NCBI GenBank assembly: GCA_006503475.1
Contig: RSEH01000388.1
Span: 1 to 28,366, forward strand
Length of the DNA stretch: 28,366 nucleotides
Direction of reading: 5' to 3'
From: Stentor roeselii
Taxonomy: Eukaryota; Ciliophora; Heterotrichea; Heterotrichida; Stentoridae
Made by a program: the position numbers and the translations under genes. Position 1 is the first letter of the stretch. Each line of letters begins with the position of its first letter. This document shows positions 1 to 9,576 of this stretch, piece by piece. The notes below the pieces were generated by a model that worked only from the letters and a program-made list of their open reading frames with translations, searched no databases and was not told the DNA's origin.

Positions 1-2
1 AT

Positions 3-188
3 ATAAAAAAGGAAAATAATTTCAATGATATGACTGAAGTCATTGAAATTAGAACTGATAATGAGCATATTGAAAGCAGTTTCCATTCTTTAAGTTATAT
101 TGAAGATATTTTAGACAGAAAAAATAGAGATAGTCATCTAATTCACTTATCTCGTAGTTTATCTCAACGTATTGGTAATTTAACATAA
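3..188 (+). CDS. C-terminal end of an upstream gene (partial)
   Basis: An open frame enters from the left edge and stops at TAA 186-188, giving 61 residues of a charged C-terminal tail rich in Glu, Asp, Ser and Ile. No domain is recognisable. The next family gene on the same strand also carries a charged tail after its membrane segments, so this could be the cytoplasmic tail of another beta-helix/multi-TM protein, but I see no clear alignment between the two tails. Confidence is moderate: the stretch is open with balanced amino-acid use in AT-rich DNA, but too short to be certain. Confidence 0.5.
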   Translation: MKKENNFNDMTEVIEIRTDNEHIESSFHSLSYIEDILDRKNRDSHLIHLSRSLSQRIGNLT

Positions 189-301
189 TCATTTCCTTCA
201 CATTGATAAATGGTTGAAATAATCATCTACGCTGATCCAATTCAGAGCCCTGCAGGAAAGTGTTAGAAGATATAAAAGTTTTTGGAAATTCAGGGGTTTT
301 T

Positions 302-3300
302 ATGATAGACTCTTTAAATTTAGATCACTTTAGCAATTTATTCATCAGAAACTTAACAATATCAAGATCTAGTGCTAAAGAAGGTGTTTTCTTATACTTA
401 ACTTCAAGAGTTATGATTAATCATTCATTGATTTCAGATATTGAAGGAAGGCTGAATCATAATTCAAAGTCATTTTTATTAGACTTTCACTATCAAGGAG
501 TTCTCAAATTAGAGAATTTTCGATTTATTGACAATTACAACTTTGAAACAATTGGGATTTCAGGGTCTTATCAAAACAAAATCCTGACTTTAAGTATTTC
601 GAACTTCTACTTATTTAACTGTTCTCAAATCTCTCAAGTTTTTGAATTTGTTGGTGAATCTGCTGATGCTATTTTAGTAACTATTAAAAATACTACAATC
701 ATGTGTTTCAATAATCCGGAAAAAACGATTGAATTTATCCATTTGAATTCAATAAATGTCTCCATTGAAGAAATTCAAGTAAAATATTCGAAATCCTTTT
801 CACATTTGACAAATTCTCAGCTTATCATTAATAAGGGGAAACTTCAATTTACTGAAAATACTTTGATTATTGTTCAGAGGGAAAGCTTTTTCAAGTGTAT
901 TGACTGTCAAATTTTGAATAATTCGGGTCCTCTTTTTGTAGTTACTATACAGAGCTCTATTTACTTGGAAAATTCTGAAATTCTTCATAATTTTATTGTT
1001 CATGAGTTGAGAAATTCTTTGTTTCAAATCGAATCTGAGGGAAAATTAATGAATATCTTAAATAAAACGAAACTTAGAGATAATAACACTAAAGGAAAAC
1101 AAACTTTTGAACTGTTCTATACTAGTTTTAAAATGATTGATTGTGAATTCTTCGGTAATATTCAACAAAATAAAGAATTTGTAGAAATAGTTGCTTATGG
1201 CTCAGACATTTATATAGAGAAATCTAATTTGATAAAGGATTCAAGCAAAGCATATGGATCATTCATATCTTTATCATTAGGAAGTAACCTCGAAGTAATG
1301 CAATCTTCTTTTTTCAAATCAATTTCAACTCAAAATGGGGGAGCAATCAGTGCTGAAAATTGTGTAATCATTAAAATTTCTAAGTCCTTATTCTCAAATA
1401 ATACTTCGAAGTTGAAGGGAGGAGCAATTTATTCAACTAAAACACCAGTGATTATTTCTGATTCAACCTTCGAATACAATAGTGCTTTGGATGGTTCAGA
1501 CCTATTTTTAACTGATAGTGACTACCAGATATCTGGAACTAATATTTCCAAATCTCTTAATATCAATCAGAACAACTCATTTGCTCTTCAATTGGCCGGA
1601 ACATCATTAATGATGATAAATACAACTATTCAAAATTTAGATTTTCAAGTCTCTGGACTTGAATGCAAATCTTTCGAACTTGTTACCATTAAAAACTGTA
1701 TTTTTACTCAAATTATTGGAAAATCTTTTGGAGCTACGTTGTTTAATGGTAATGGTATCAATGGGACTGTATATATTTTAGAAAGTCAATTTATTGATAA
1801 TTTCTCTGAAAATAATGGAGGAGCGATTTCTTTATTTGATAACAATTTAAATGTAAAAAATTCTATTTTCAGAACGAATAAAGCAGGGCTTGATGGAGGA
1901 GCACTTTTTTTAAATACTCATGAATGTGAAAAATGCAAATTTGAGATTGAAGGAAAATCGAATATTACTGAAAATTATGCTAAAAGAGATGGAGGAGGAA
2001 TCAAGTGGCTTGATTTTAGACCTGATTTTGACACTCAGATTATCATGAGTAATAACTCAGCTGCTTATGGGCATAACATTGCAAGTGGTCCTGCATTTTT
2101 GTGCATTGGTTTTAAGTGCTCTGAAAATCAAGAAAAAGAATATTCATCTAACATAAAGGATATTCCTCCAGGTCAGGAAATTTCAGAATTTCTGAAAATA
2201 AGTCTCTTTGATAGTTCTGAACAATTAATTCAAACCGATAATACAAGTGTCCTATTCCTAAAAAGCTTTAACAAAGATATCATCCTAAGTGGTCAAACAT
2301 CTTTCACTGCAATAAACGGATCATTTCACATAACAGGATTAATTATCAGGGCTAATCAAGGCTCAAAAGTGAGTATTATAGCTCAAACTGACTCAATATC
2401 TAACAATCCACCCAGAAATGACAATAAAACTTACAAAAACTTTATTGTTTTGAATGGAACTTTAAGAAATTGCATAGCTGGAGAAACTATTGAATCAGAT
2501 TCGTGCAGAAAGTGTCCTCAAACTGAATTTCTAATAAAACCTGAGAAGAGTTGTAAAGCTTGCCCCAAAGGTGGAATATGTCCTGGAGGATCGAGCATTT
2601 GGTTAAAGCCTGGATATTACCGAACTACAAACGAATCTGAAGTAGTCTATAAATGTCCATATCAAAATGCTTGTCTTGGGAATAGTAGTGGTTTTCAAAC
2701 TCAATGCTTGAAAGGATATACTGGAATAACCTGCTTTGTTTGTGATAAAGGTTACACTAGAGTTGCTTTTGATAAGTGTCAAGAGTGTCCTTCTTCAACT
2801 AATTATTATCTGAGTTTAGCTGGATTGATTGCAGTTTTTCTAGTTATCAGTGTTATTTTAGTGAAAACAACGATAAATTCTGCATTTAAGACTAAATCGA
2901 AATACTCGATTTACATCAAAATCTTTACTAATTACCTACAACTCGTGTTTTTAATAAGTGAGTTCGATCTCTCATGGCCAGATTACGTCATATCTTTCTT
3001 CGAAGCACAGAAATTCGTAGTAACAGCTTCAGACAGGTTTGTATCAATAGATTGTTACTCAGGATTCATTCAGGACAATTTTGATATATATCTTTATAAA
3101 ATTCTTTTTTATTCCTCTCTTCCTGTCATCATCTTTTTGGCTTCTTGTGTGGCTTGGCTAGGAATTTGCTTTCTCAAAGAAAGCTATGAATACATGAAGC
3201 GAGAATTGCCTTTAACAATTATCGTTATCTTTTTCTTGATTCATCCTGGACTGATCAAATTTTTATATTCAAACTTTTCATGTAAAGAATTTGACCAATT

Positions 3301-3685
3301 AGGAACTTACTTAAACGGCAACTACAATTTTAAGTGCTGGACAAGTGTTCATATAAAATACTCTTTAAACATTTGTTTACCTTCAATCATTTTGTGGTCC
3401 TGGGGGATTCCTTTTATTGTACTGGTTTTGATGATTAAAAATAGGAAAATTTTATATAAGGACCAAAACAAAATCATTTATGGATTTTTCTATAATGGTT
3501 ATAAGAGCTCGAAGTTTTATTGGGAGTTTGTTATACTCTATAGAAAAACTATTCTGATTTGTATTCTTATCTTTTTGGCTCAAGTTTCAATACCTGTCCA
3601 AGTACTAACTGTTGAGCTAGTTTTGATATTTTCACTTTGGAAGCAGTTGATAATCCCCTTGTATATATTTTGCAAATTAAATTAA
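302..3685 (+). CDS. Beta-helix (Pmp/pectin-lyase-like) ectodomain, Cys-rich, multi-TM membrane protein; probably truncated
   Basis: The frame is open from 236 (after TGA 233-235), with the first ATG at 302, giving about 1,127 aa. Residues 1-620 are a right-handed beta-helix with Pmp-style GGAI/GGAL/GGGI and FxxN repeats, clearest near residues 345, 372, 505, 532 and 563. Residues about 723-830 are Cys-rich (CxxC pairs, ephrin-receptor/GCC2-GCC3-like). About seven hydrophobic segments follow from about 835 to the end. The large ciliate family with this layout is thought to sit at the cell surface; ligand and role are unknown. Signs of breakage: no signal peptide, a 5' end that starts inside the beta-helix, and a stop at the point where family members have a KPF...NN-E motif and two further hydrophobic segments. 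That missing end occurs at 4385-4874. It may be a pseudogene or a truncated expressed gene. Confidence 0.75.
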   Translation: MIDSLNLDHFSNLFIRNLTISRSSAKEGVFLYLTSRVMINHSLISDIEGRLNHNSKSFLLDFHYQGVLKLENFRFIDNYNFETIGISGSYQNKILTLSISNFYLFNCSQISQVFEFVGESADAILVTIKNTTIMCFNNPEKTIEFIHLNSINVSIEEIQVKYSKSFSHLTNSQLIINKGKLQFTENTLIIVQRESFFKCIDCQILNNSGPLFVVTIQSSIYLENSEILHNFIVHELRNSLFQIESEGKLMNILNKTKLRDNNTKGKQTFELFYTSFKMIDCEFFGNIQQNKEFVEIVAYGSDIYIEKSNLIKDSSKAYGSFISLSLGSNLEVMQSSFFKSISTQNGGAISAENCVIIKISKSLFSNNTSKLKGGAIYSTKTPVIISDSTFEYNSALDGSDLFLTDSDYQISGTNISKSLNINQNNSFALQLAGTSLMMINTTIQNLDFQVSGLECKSFELVTIKNCIFTQIIGKSFGATLFNGNGINGTVYILESQFIDNFSENNGGAISLFDNNLNVKNSIFRTNKAGLDGGALFLNTHECEKCKFEIEGKSNITENYAKRDGGGIKWLDFRPDFDTQIIMSNNSAAYGHNIASGPAFLCIGFKCSENQEKEYSSNIKDIPPGQEISEFLKISLFDSSEQLIQTDNTSVLFLKSFNKDIILSGQTSFTAINGSFHITGLIIRANQGSKVSIIAQTDSISNNPPRNDNKTYKNFIVLNGTLRNCIAGETIESDSCRKCPQTEFLIKPEKSCKACPKGGICPGGSSIWLKPGYYRTTNESEVVYKCPYQNACLGNSSGFQTQCLKGYTGITCFVCDKGYTRVAFDKCQECPSSTNYYLSLAGLIAVFLVISVILVKTTINSAFKTKSKYSIYIKIFTNYLQLVFLISEFDLSWPDYVISFFEAQKFVVTASDRFVSIDCYSGFIQDNFDIYLYKILFYSSLPVIIFLASCVAWLGICFLKESYEYMKRELPLTIIVIFFLIHPGLIKFLYSNFSCKEFDQLGTYLNGNYNFKCWTSVHIKYSLNICLPSIILWSWGIPFIVLVLMIKNRKILYKDQNKIIYGFFYNGYKSSKFYWEFVILYRKTILICILIFLAQVSIPVQVLTVELVLIFSLWKQLIIPLYIFCKLN

Positions 3686-4384
3686 CGAGAGTTGATTTTG
3701 ATGTCAAATAAACCAAATCATCAAATGCAATAATTTGAACTAACTATGAAGTTTTAATATGCTAAAAATTTCTCTTCAATATTCAAAATAATGAATAGAT
3801 GAAATAATTCAATACGGATTAATTTAGATATATTTTCAAAACAATCAAAAATTTTCTAAGATATTGCATATAATTTCTTTCACAGTACTAATAACAATTC
3901 TACTTCAACATCCAACTGTTCACCTTTTAGAGAAGGTGAAAGTATTAGATCATTCATATAAACAAATAAATAAGATCATAGGTGTTTTCATTAATCAAAA
4001 GGCTCTAAAATTAGTAAACATTGAAAAATAATTAAAATCAATTCTCCATTCAAATTAAATTAGGAGTCTATAATTATAGGCTTTCATAAAAGTGATAGAG
4101 ATAAGTGGATAGTAGTAAAGATTTATAGTTCGAATGCAAAATATAATAATTTATGGAATGAATTATTTTGAATATTAATCAATAAATTAAAATAACCTCT
4201 TATACTGAAAGAATGTAAAAATCATTATGCATCTATAAAAAATGAGATTAATAATAGCATTTATGTTTAATGTTTTAAATGTTCTATATGAATTTAAATT
4301 AGTAACTAACACTCTAAATAGTAAATATCAATAATTTCTCAACTTGGCTCTGCTAAGAAAGGGGTAATATTACTTGATTAATAA

Positions 4385-4874
4385 ACACTTTTCTTCCATT
4401 ATAAAATCAAGCCTTTTAATTCAAAAGAAATGAACAATATGGAAATTCAAGCCTTGATTATTGCAAATCTCACCATTTATAGCGGACAGTATTATATGAC
4501 TGAAGATATAAGCTATGATGTTCAGTTATTGTTTTTTTATATAATATTAATAGGAAACTGCTACTTTATAATATTCTGGCTATTTTGGGTAAGAATCCCA
4601 ATTCTCACTAATCTTTCTAAAATTTTACCATTTGCCAAACCTTTAATCACAAAAGGAGATGCTTTTGAAGAAGATTTTAATACAGAATATTTAAAAAAAA
4701 ACTGGATCTATTTATGATGAAAGATCTGGAACTCGAAGATTTACTTTTTTTAATATTGAGGAAAATGACTTAGTTCAATTTAACTTTGATTCACTAAAAG
4801 AATTTTATATAGAAGTCTTTAATCAAGAAATTAAGGATAAAGATGTAAAAGATATACTGAAAATTCAAAAATAA
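4385..4874 (+). pseudogene. 3' fragment of a beta-helix/multi-TM family gene, with a frameshift
   Basis: After a stop at 4382-4384 the frame reads through a KIKPFNSKEMNNMEIQ motif and two hydrophobic segments (about 4440-4490 and 4525-4595). This matches the expected C-terminal end missing from the gene at 302-3685. The frame ends at TGA 4715-4717, but shifting one base at the A9 run (about 4693-4701) reopens a charged tail ending at TAA 4872-4874. Two explanations fit: one gene interrupted by about 700 bp, or a second, 5'-deleted tandem family member. The frameshift could also be a homopolymer sequencing error. The first ATG, 4430, is internal to the conserved motif, so this is not an independent small gene. 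Confidence 0.65.
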
Positions 4875-5412
4875 GTGATGAGAATACAAAGATAATTTAG
4901 AATAGCAATAATATTGATTAATTTTTAACGAAATATGATTAACAAATTCATAATTGTATATTCTGAGGAACTAACAACTATCTATTCATCTAAATTATTG
5001 CAAATTTTGATAAAGCCTTAAGATAGATATAATAAGAGCATCATTCAAACTCTAATTAATTTAAGATAAAAATAATTAATTTGAAGATCTTTAAAAAGAC
5101 TCAAGTGAAATATAAGCGTTTATTATTAAGGGTTTTTTTTAAGAGAATCTAGGAAAAGAATACTTAAGTGAAGAATCGAGAAAATTTCAGTCTTTTTCCT
5201 AATATAAATCAACAATTCAAATAAAACTGTTGTGAGCAGTTTAATAAACACAATGATATAATCAAGCAACGTACAAAGTCTGATATTCCATCAACTTCTT
5301 TTCCAATAAGACCTCAAATTTTCTTATATCAAGAAAAATTTAAATATCAAAAAATAATCAATATTATAAAAGAATAATTTTATCATAAACTGATGATACT
5401 TTTTAACATATG
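4875..5412. other. AT-rich intergenic stretch, possibly decayed coding sequence
   Basis: No intact gene is seen. Around 5085-5220 one plus-strand frame is coding-like (acidic and lysine-rich) but interrupted by several TAA. It may be decayed tail sequence of the beta-helix/TM family. The stop density is close to what AT-rich DNA gives by chance, so this is weak. Confidence 0.3.
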
Positions 5413-5850
5413 AAAAATATGCTAATCCGACCGACTGGATAAAGCTCCTATGAGTGTCTTTATGTGGATGAAGTATCGTGCATGTTTTTTGAGGCCAATT
5501 ATAGCAACGCATCGCGCTATTAGTGGGCTGGTTGCCTGACATGGGCAGTGATATTTAGTTCTGGTGACGAGTTAATTTTTTGCTCGCCAGGCCGGCAGGG
5601 TGTAACGACAGGCGCTTTCCCGCTGCATCACCCGACTAGTGGTTTACTTTAGAAGGGGTTGCAATCTTCATCAATTACCATCAACACTCCACCAGCTTTT
5701 CTCTACTGATCCAGGGGTTTTCTACTCCCACTTAAGGGACAAGAGGGTTAGAGCTTATCCCTCTGCGGACGGTAGTGCTGGAGAAGCCTTGGGACTACCC
5801 CAACTCTTGCGGAAACAAGACTCAAGATTTCTCTAACTATCTAAGTTTCT
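5413..5850. other. GC-rich, hairpin-dense island; candidate structured RNA gene or foreign insert
   Basis: About 430 bp with roughly half G+C by eye sits inside DNA that is about three-quarters A+T. Hairpins visible directly are 5598-5602 with 5629-5633 (GGGTG/CACCC), 5726-5729 with 5736-5739 (TCCC/GGGA), 5743-5747 with 5759-5763 (GAGGG/CCCTC), 5789-5793 with 5799-5803 (TTGGG/CCCAA) and 5806-5809 with 5816-5819 (CTTG/CAAG). The plus strand has two T6 runs inside. The minus strand has no TTTT until a T5 at the complement of 5413-5417, as expected for a minus-strand Pol III transcript ending there. I could not match it to SRP, RNase P/MRP, U3 or telomerase RNA, or find a convincing A or B box. 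Two short open frames (5639-5836 +, 5324-5542 -) look incidental. Confidence 0.4.
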
Positions 5851-6342
5851 TATAAATTACATACAAGACCTTATGTAATTCAACTTTATCGATTTCAAAT
5901 ATATAATTTCAATTAACTATAATAAGAATGATTTAAATACAATTAAAAATCATTTAAATATTCGAATCATTACTAATTTTCTGAAATCATCGCTTTCTTG
6001 ACTACCTTCATAGATAAACTTAAAATAATCCATATTATCATAATTTCAACTGAAATCTTCAAGGTTTTCATCTCAAGACTCATTTAAAACAGTAGAAATT
6101 ATGATGAGTAGATAGTTCAAGCATTAGAATCAAAGAATATTTGATAATAGATAAAAAAGTTTAAGAATTAAACTGTGGTATAAGACTACCTCATATAAAC
6201 TAAATACCATCAGCATATTCATGTTACAGAATATCTAATTTATTATTAAGGTATTTGTTAAACTTCATAAATCTTATTTGATCTAATTAAGTACTAATCC
6301 GTGATTTGAGATTCCTTCAAAGAAAATATGAAATATAAATAA
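5851..6342. other. AT-rich intergenic DNA before the first zinc-finger/propeller gene
   Basis: No gene, RNA or clear repeat was recognised. It holds the 5' flank of the gene starting at 6343. A near-repeat of an 11-bp ATGATTTAAAT-type word occurs twice around 5928-5960, which is unremarkable in this base composition. Confidence 0.4.
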
Positions 6343-9300
6343 ATGAATCAGAACCTATCAGAAAAAGTTTATCCTAGACTTGAAACAGAGAGGAGAAAAA
6401 GAGCCTTAAGTAAAAAATACTTCATTTGTAAGTGTTTGCAATGCCAAAAATTCGTTCATTATTTTCATTTGATCGAGCATTCAAAATTCTGTGGAAGTTC
6501 AATTGATCCAAAAAACTTCAAATTTCCAAAAGATAAGAAATTCCTATTAAAAGAAACCCTTAAAAAGAGCATCAATAAACTCGAACTATTCCTTTCATTA
6601 CTTTCTATCAAAGATTTATCAAGTGAGCCACAAAAAGAAAACAAAATAAAAAAAATTTCAAAACTTTTAAAATTTTACTTAAATATATCCAAAAAGAGTA
6701 CATTTTTACATAATGAAATCATCGAAATTCAAAGCAAAGTATTTAATACCGATTTAATTTTCAACTCAGAAGCCCTTGATGTTGCCTTAAAAGTCAAAAA
6801 AACAGATTATTTTGAAACTTATGCTCCTGAAAAAATACCAATATTACAAAATTACTTTTTAATCAAAATCAATTTTTTAAATAGTTATAATGTTTGCCAT
6901 TTGCACAAGAATTATATTATAATTATAAATAGAAAATGTATAGCATGTTTAAATCTAGAAAATGAAACAATATTATTTATTATAGCTATCAAAAACGTCA
7001 CAAGTGTCCAGTTTGTTGGAGATCTCGATTTTCTTATTTATTATGTTGAATCTGTAGTTACTATCTGGAATGTTCGAGATTCATCAATAGAAAAACAAAT
7101 TCTATTTCCTGGCTGCAGAATTTTAGGAATTTATTTAAACTTCAGCCAGTCTCACGCGATAGTTCTTACTCAAAAAGGAATCAATGGCTTTACCCTTAAA
7201 TCTGTTGATTTATGCAACTTTGAATTAGAAAAATCAGTAATAAATTTATCATATTTGCCAGATGCTATAGTTATAAGTGAAACAAACACACCTTTCTTTT
7301 CATATAAAAATTCTATTTTAAGGGGAAATTTTGAAACAGATGAAATAGAGATGATTTATACTCACAGTTACAATATTAAATATTTATGTTTATCAAAAGG
7401 AGGCCAAAAAATCATTTTTTTTAGTAACCAAGAAATTAAAGTCTTAGATACAAAACTTAAATATATTAATGATGAGCTTACAATCAAATGGATCCAAAAA
7501 TTAATTTTTTGTAGAGCTGGTCTTTCTTTTTTGGTAATTGATAAAAGAGGATACTTTGATTTAAACAACATGGAATATATAAAAAATTTTGCTGCAAATG
7601 AAAATACAGATTTTTTAAATATAACACCTGAGAAGCCCTATACTACTTCAAGTTCAGGTATTTTAGGTCCTTACAATAAACCTTCAAGTGGATATATAAT
7701 AAAAGATTTGATACCAAACAATATAAAAATTAATCAGAATCTTAAAAAACAAATTGCAGATCCAAGTGAGATAAAACTTTTAAATGGTGCATATTACCAT
7801 TTCAATATTAGAAAAGGTTTAAATGATTACTTTGTTAATTTTTTCGATGGAAAACTCGAAATTACTTCCTTGAAAACCATGAAAAGCAGGAAGTTCATAT
7901 TTTCTTCGAAAATTAACACTTTTGACAGGATTAGAAACACAAATAGTTTTTTTTTAGCGGATAAAAAATTTTTATGTCTTTGGAAGGCAGATGAAAATTC
8001 CCCTTCCTTTGGAGTTTATGATTGTCAATTACGAAAATATAGTCCTGGATTAAAATGCACAATCTTTAAACAATTTCTGATTATTTCTACTTTACAAATG
8101 TATTTTTCTGTGTTAAAAATAAAAAATATGCATAAAAAAGTTTCTTTATTAGAAAATTTTGAATCAATTATAAGAATTACAGACAATTCGGTTTTATATA
8201 GAAAGGACGATAAAATTATGAATCTTAATAATGAAAGTAATCTTTTTATTTTTCACACTCATGATCATAGATTTAAGAGAGCAAAATTTCACTTTTTAAA
8301 TAATGAAATTATTGGAATTGTTAATCAAAATGGATTTTCTATGTTCGATATAATATCTGGCAAAATATTTTCTGATTCAGATATTGGACCATCATATTAT
8401 TGCATTCCTATACTTTTAAAAAATCACAATTTACTATTACTTGTACTGAATGATCGTATTAATGTTTATAATTTAAGCAATTTTAGAATTGTATTTAATA
8501 TTTTGGCTAAGTTTCCTGTAAGATCAATTTCAAATGAAAAAAATTATTTTATCTTTGAAAACTTGATTTACTTTAAGATCAAAACAGATTCAAAAATTAA
8601 CATAAAATATTTTGAAATATCTACATTCAAACATGGAGAAATCACTTTTTATGAAGATTATTTATCATTAGATTTCTATGAGCAATTTATTATCATTCGA
8701 AGACATGAAGGAGTATATTTATATTCATATTTAAATATTAAAGATCCATACAAAATCCCTCTCATCACTAGTGAAGGATATAATATTTGCATCAATCAAT
8801 TTATAATTAATTACAATGACAAAAATATTAATATTTTTAGTTTGATTGATCAAGAAATACATGAAATTAAAAGAAAAACTGAAAATTTTGCTAGGAGAGG
8901 CTTCTGGTATGAAATCAATTATCACTTTGTTCTGATACCTTCTGAGAATTTATTGATATTTTATAGAGGACATGATTCTTTTGTAAATCTTGAAGTTGAA
9001 GTGTTTGATCTTTTGACTTTTTCATCTGTTTACAATTTTTCAAATACTTTTTCAGAGTTGAACATACTAAAGATTAAAGATTCTATTTATATTGTTGAGT
9101 ATGATAAAGAGATTAATGTATATGTGAGAAATAACAACTTTATAGTGAAATGCAGACATAATATCCTTAAGCCTTATCATCGTAAGACTAAAATCTATTT
9201 AGAAGGAAACAATAATCAATATACAAGTATTAATTCAAACTCTTCAAGTTTCAGAAAAATGAAACTTATAGATCTTGATGATCATCAAATTATTGAAAAT

Positions 9301-9576
9301 ACTCATAAAGTCATAATTTATCATAAGGTCAGTAAGAGAGTAATCAGGGAAATTGAACTTAATGATTTGCTTGGTATAGTTTTGTCTATGAATGAAAAAA
9401 TTCTGGTTTTATTCAATAAAAGATCAATTTTAAAATACGATATTACTTTAGGAGAAACTGTAAAATTCGATATAGTATTCAACATCAAAAAATTACTCTT
9501 CTTATCAAACGATGGTAGCAAAGCTTATATTACCGATGATTACCTAAAAATAATATATGCAGCAGATCTTAATTAG
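6343..9576 (+). CDS. Lineage-specific C2HC zinc-finger plus cryptic beta-propeller protein (paralog A)
   Basis: Intact 1,077-aa frame from ATG 6343 to TAG. A single zinc-finger-like site near the N terminus has C31, C34, H46 and C50 (C-x2-C-x11-H-x3-C), followed by a Lys-rich helical stretch to about residue 150. The remaining roughly 900 residues are beta-rich, with short alternating hydrophobic strands and occasional WD40-like ends such as the VTIWNV strand with W242, consistent with one or more degenerate propellers. No signal peptide or membrane segment is evident, so a soluble intracellular protein is likely. The protein at 12308-15526 has the same layout, with all four zinc ligands at the same residue numbers. 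Zinc binding and propeller fold are inferred from pattern; the function is unknown. The two genes are tail-to-tail, 2.7 kb apart. Confidence 0.85.
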   Translation: MNQNLSEKVYPRLETERRKRALSKKYFICKCLQCQKFVHYFHLIEHSKFCGSSIDPKNFKFPKDKKFLLKETLKKSINKLELFLSLLSIKDLSSEPQKENKIKKISKLLKFYLNISKKSTFLHNEIIEIQSKVFNTDLIFNSEALDVALKVKKTDYFETYAPEKIPILQNYFLIKINFLNSYNVCHLHKNYIIIINRKCIACLNLENETILFIIAIKNVTSVQFVGDLDFLIYYVESVVTIWNVRDSSIEKQILFPGCRILGIYLNFSQSHAIVLTQKGINGFTLKSVDLCNFELEKSVINLSYLPDAIVISETNTPFFSYKNSILRGNFETDEIEMIYTHSYNIKYLCLSKGGQKIIFFSNQEIKVLDTKLKYINDELTIKWIQKLIFCRAGLSFLVIDKRGYFDLNNMEYIKNFAANENTDFLNITPEKPYTTSSSGILGPYNKPSSGYIIKDLIPNNIKINQNLKKQIADPSEIKLLNGAYYHFNIRKGLNDYFVNFFDGKLEITSLKTMKSRKFIFSSKINTFDRIRNTNSFFLADKKFLCLWKADENSPSFGVYDCQLRKYSPGLKCTIFKQFLIISTLQMYFSVLKIKNMHKKVSLLENFESIIRITDNSVLYRKDDKIMNLNNESNLFIFHTHDHRFKRAKFHFLNNEIIGIVNQNGFSMFDIISGKIFSDSDIGPSYYCIPILLKNHNLLLLVLNDRINVYNLSNFRIVFNILAKFPVRSISNEKNYFIFENLIYFKIKTDSKINIKYFEISTFKHGEITFYEDYLSLDFYEQFIIIRRHEGVYLYSYLNIKDPYKIPLITSEGYNICINQFIINYNDKNINIFSLIDQEIHEIKRKTENFARRGFWYEINYHFVLIPSENLLIFYRGHDSFVNLEVEVFDLLTFSSVYNFSNTFSELNILKIKDSIYIVEYDKEINVYVRNNNFIVKCRHNILKPYHRKTKIYLEGNNNQYTSINSNSSSFRKMKLIDLDDHQIIENTHKVIIYHKVSKRVIREIELNDLLGIVLSMNEKILVLFNKRSILKYDITLGETVKFDIVFNIKKLLFLSNDGSKAYITDDYLKIIYAADLN

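Noticed and set aside
260-301. GTG start for the beta-helix gene
   Set aside because: GTG starts are not expected in ciliate nuclear genes; the first in-frame ATG is 302.
4120-4150. tRNA T-arm like GTTCGAAT word
   Set aside because: No pairing stem around it and no acceptor or anticodon arm at the right distance.
3650-4400. Terminal inverted repeats of a transposon at the beta-helix gene break (ATCCCCTT and AAGGGGTAAT)
   Set aside because: Only about eight imperfect bases match, no target duplication is evident and no transposase frame lies between them; kept only as a possibility under the gene-break finding.
4430-4717. Independent 95-aa membrane protein gene
   Set aside because: Its ATG lies inside the conserved KPF...NN-E motif of the beta-helix/multi-TM family and its 3' end is a frameshifted tail of that family.
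3686-5300. TAA/TAG as Gln (and TGA as Trp) genetic code, since several spacers read as long proteins if stops are sense
   Set aside because: Intact genes of over 1,000 codons contain none of these codons internally and end in all three stops. In most spacers the TAA, TAG and TGA counts are near chance for AT-rich DNA; only the 10926-11483 frame is clearly depleted.
5740-5765. Telomerase RNA template, because the minus strand contains CTAACCCT
   Set aside because: The match is short, lies inside a stable hairpin, and I have no telomere repeat in the window to compare. The heterotrich repeat as I recall it does not fit this template.
5324-5836. Two short frames (5639-5836 + and 5324-5542 -) as small genes
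   Set aside because: They overlap the hairpin island, have no recognised domain, start with GTG or extend out of the island into AT-rich DNA, and are expected by chance where G+C is high.
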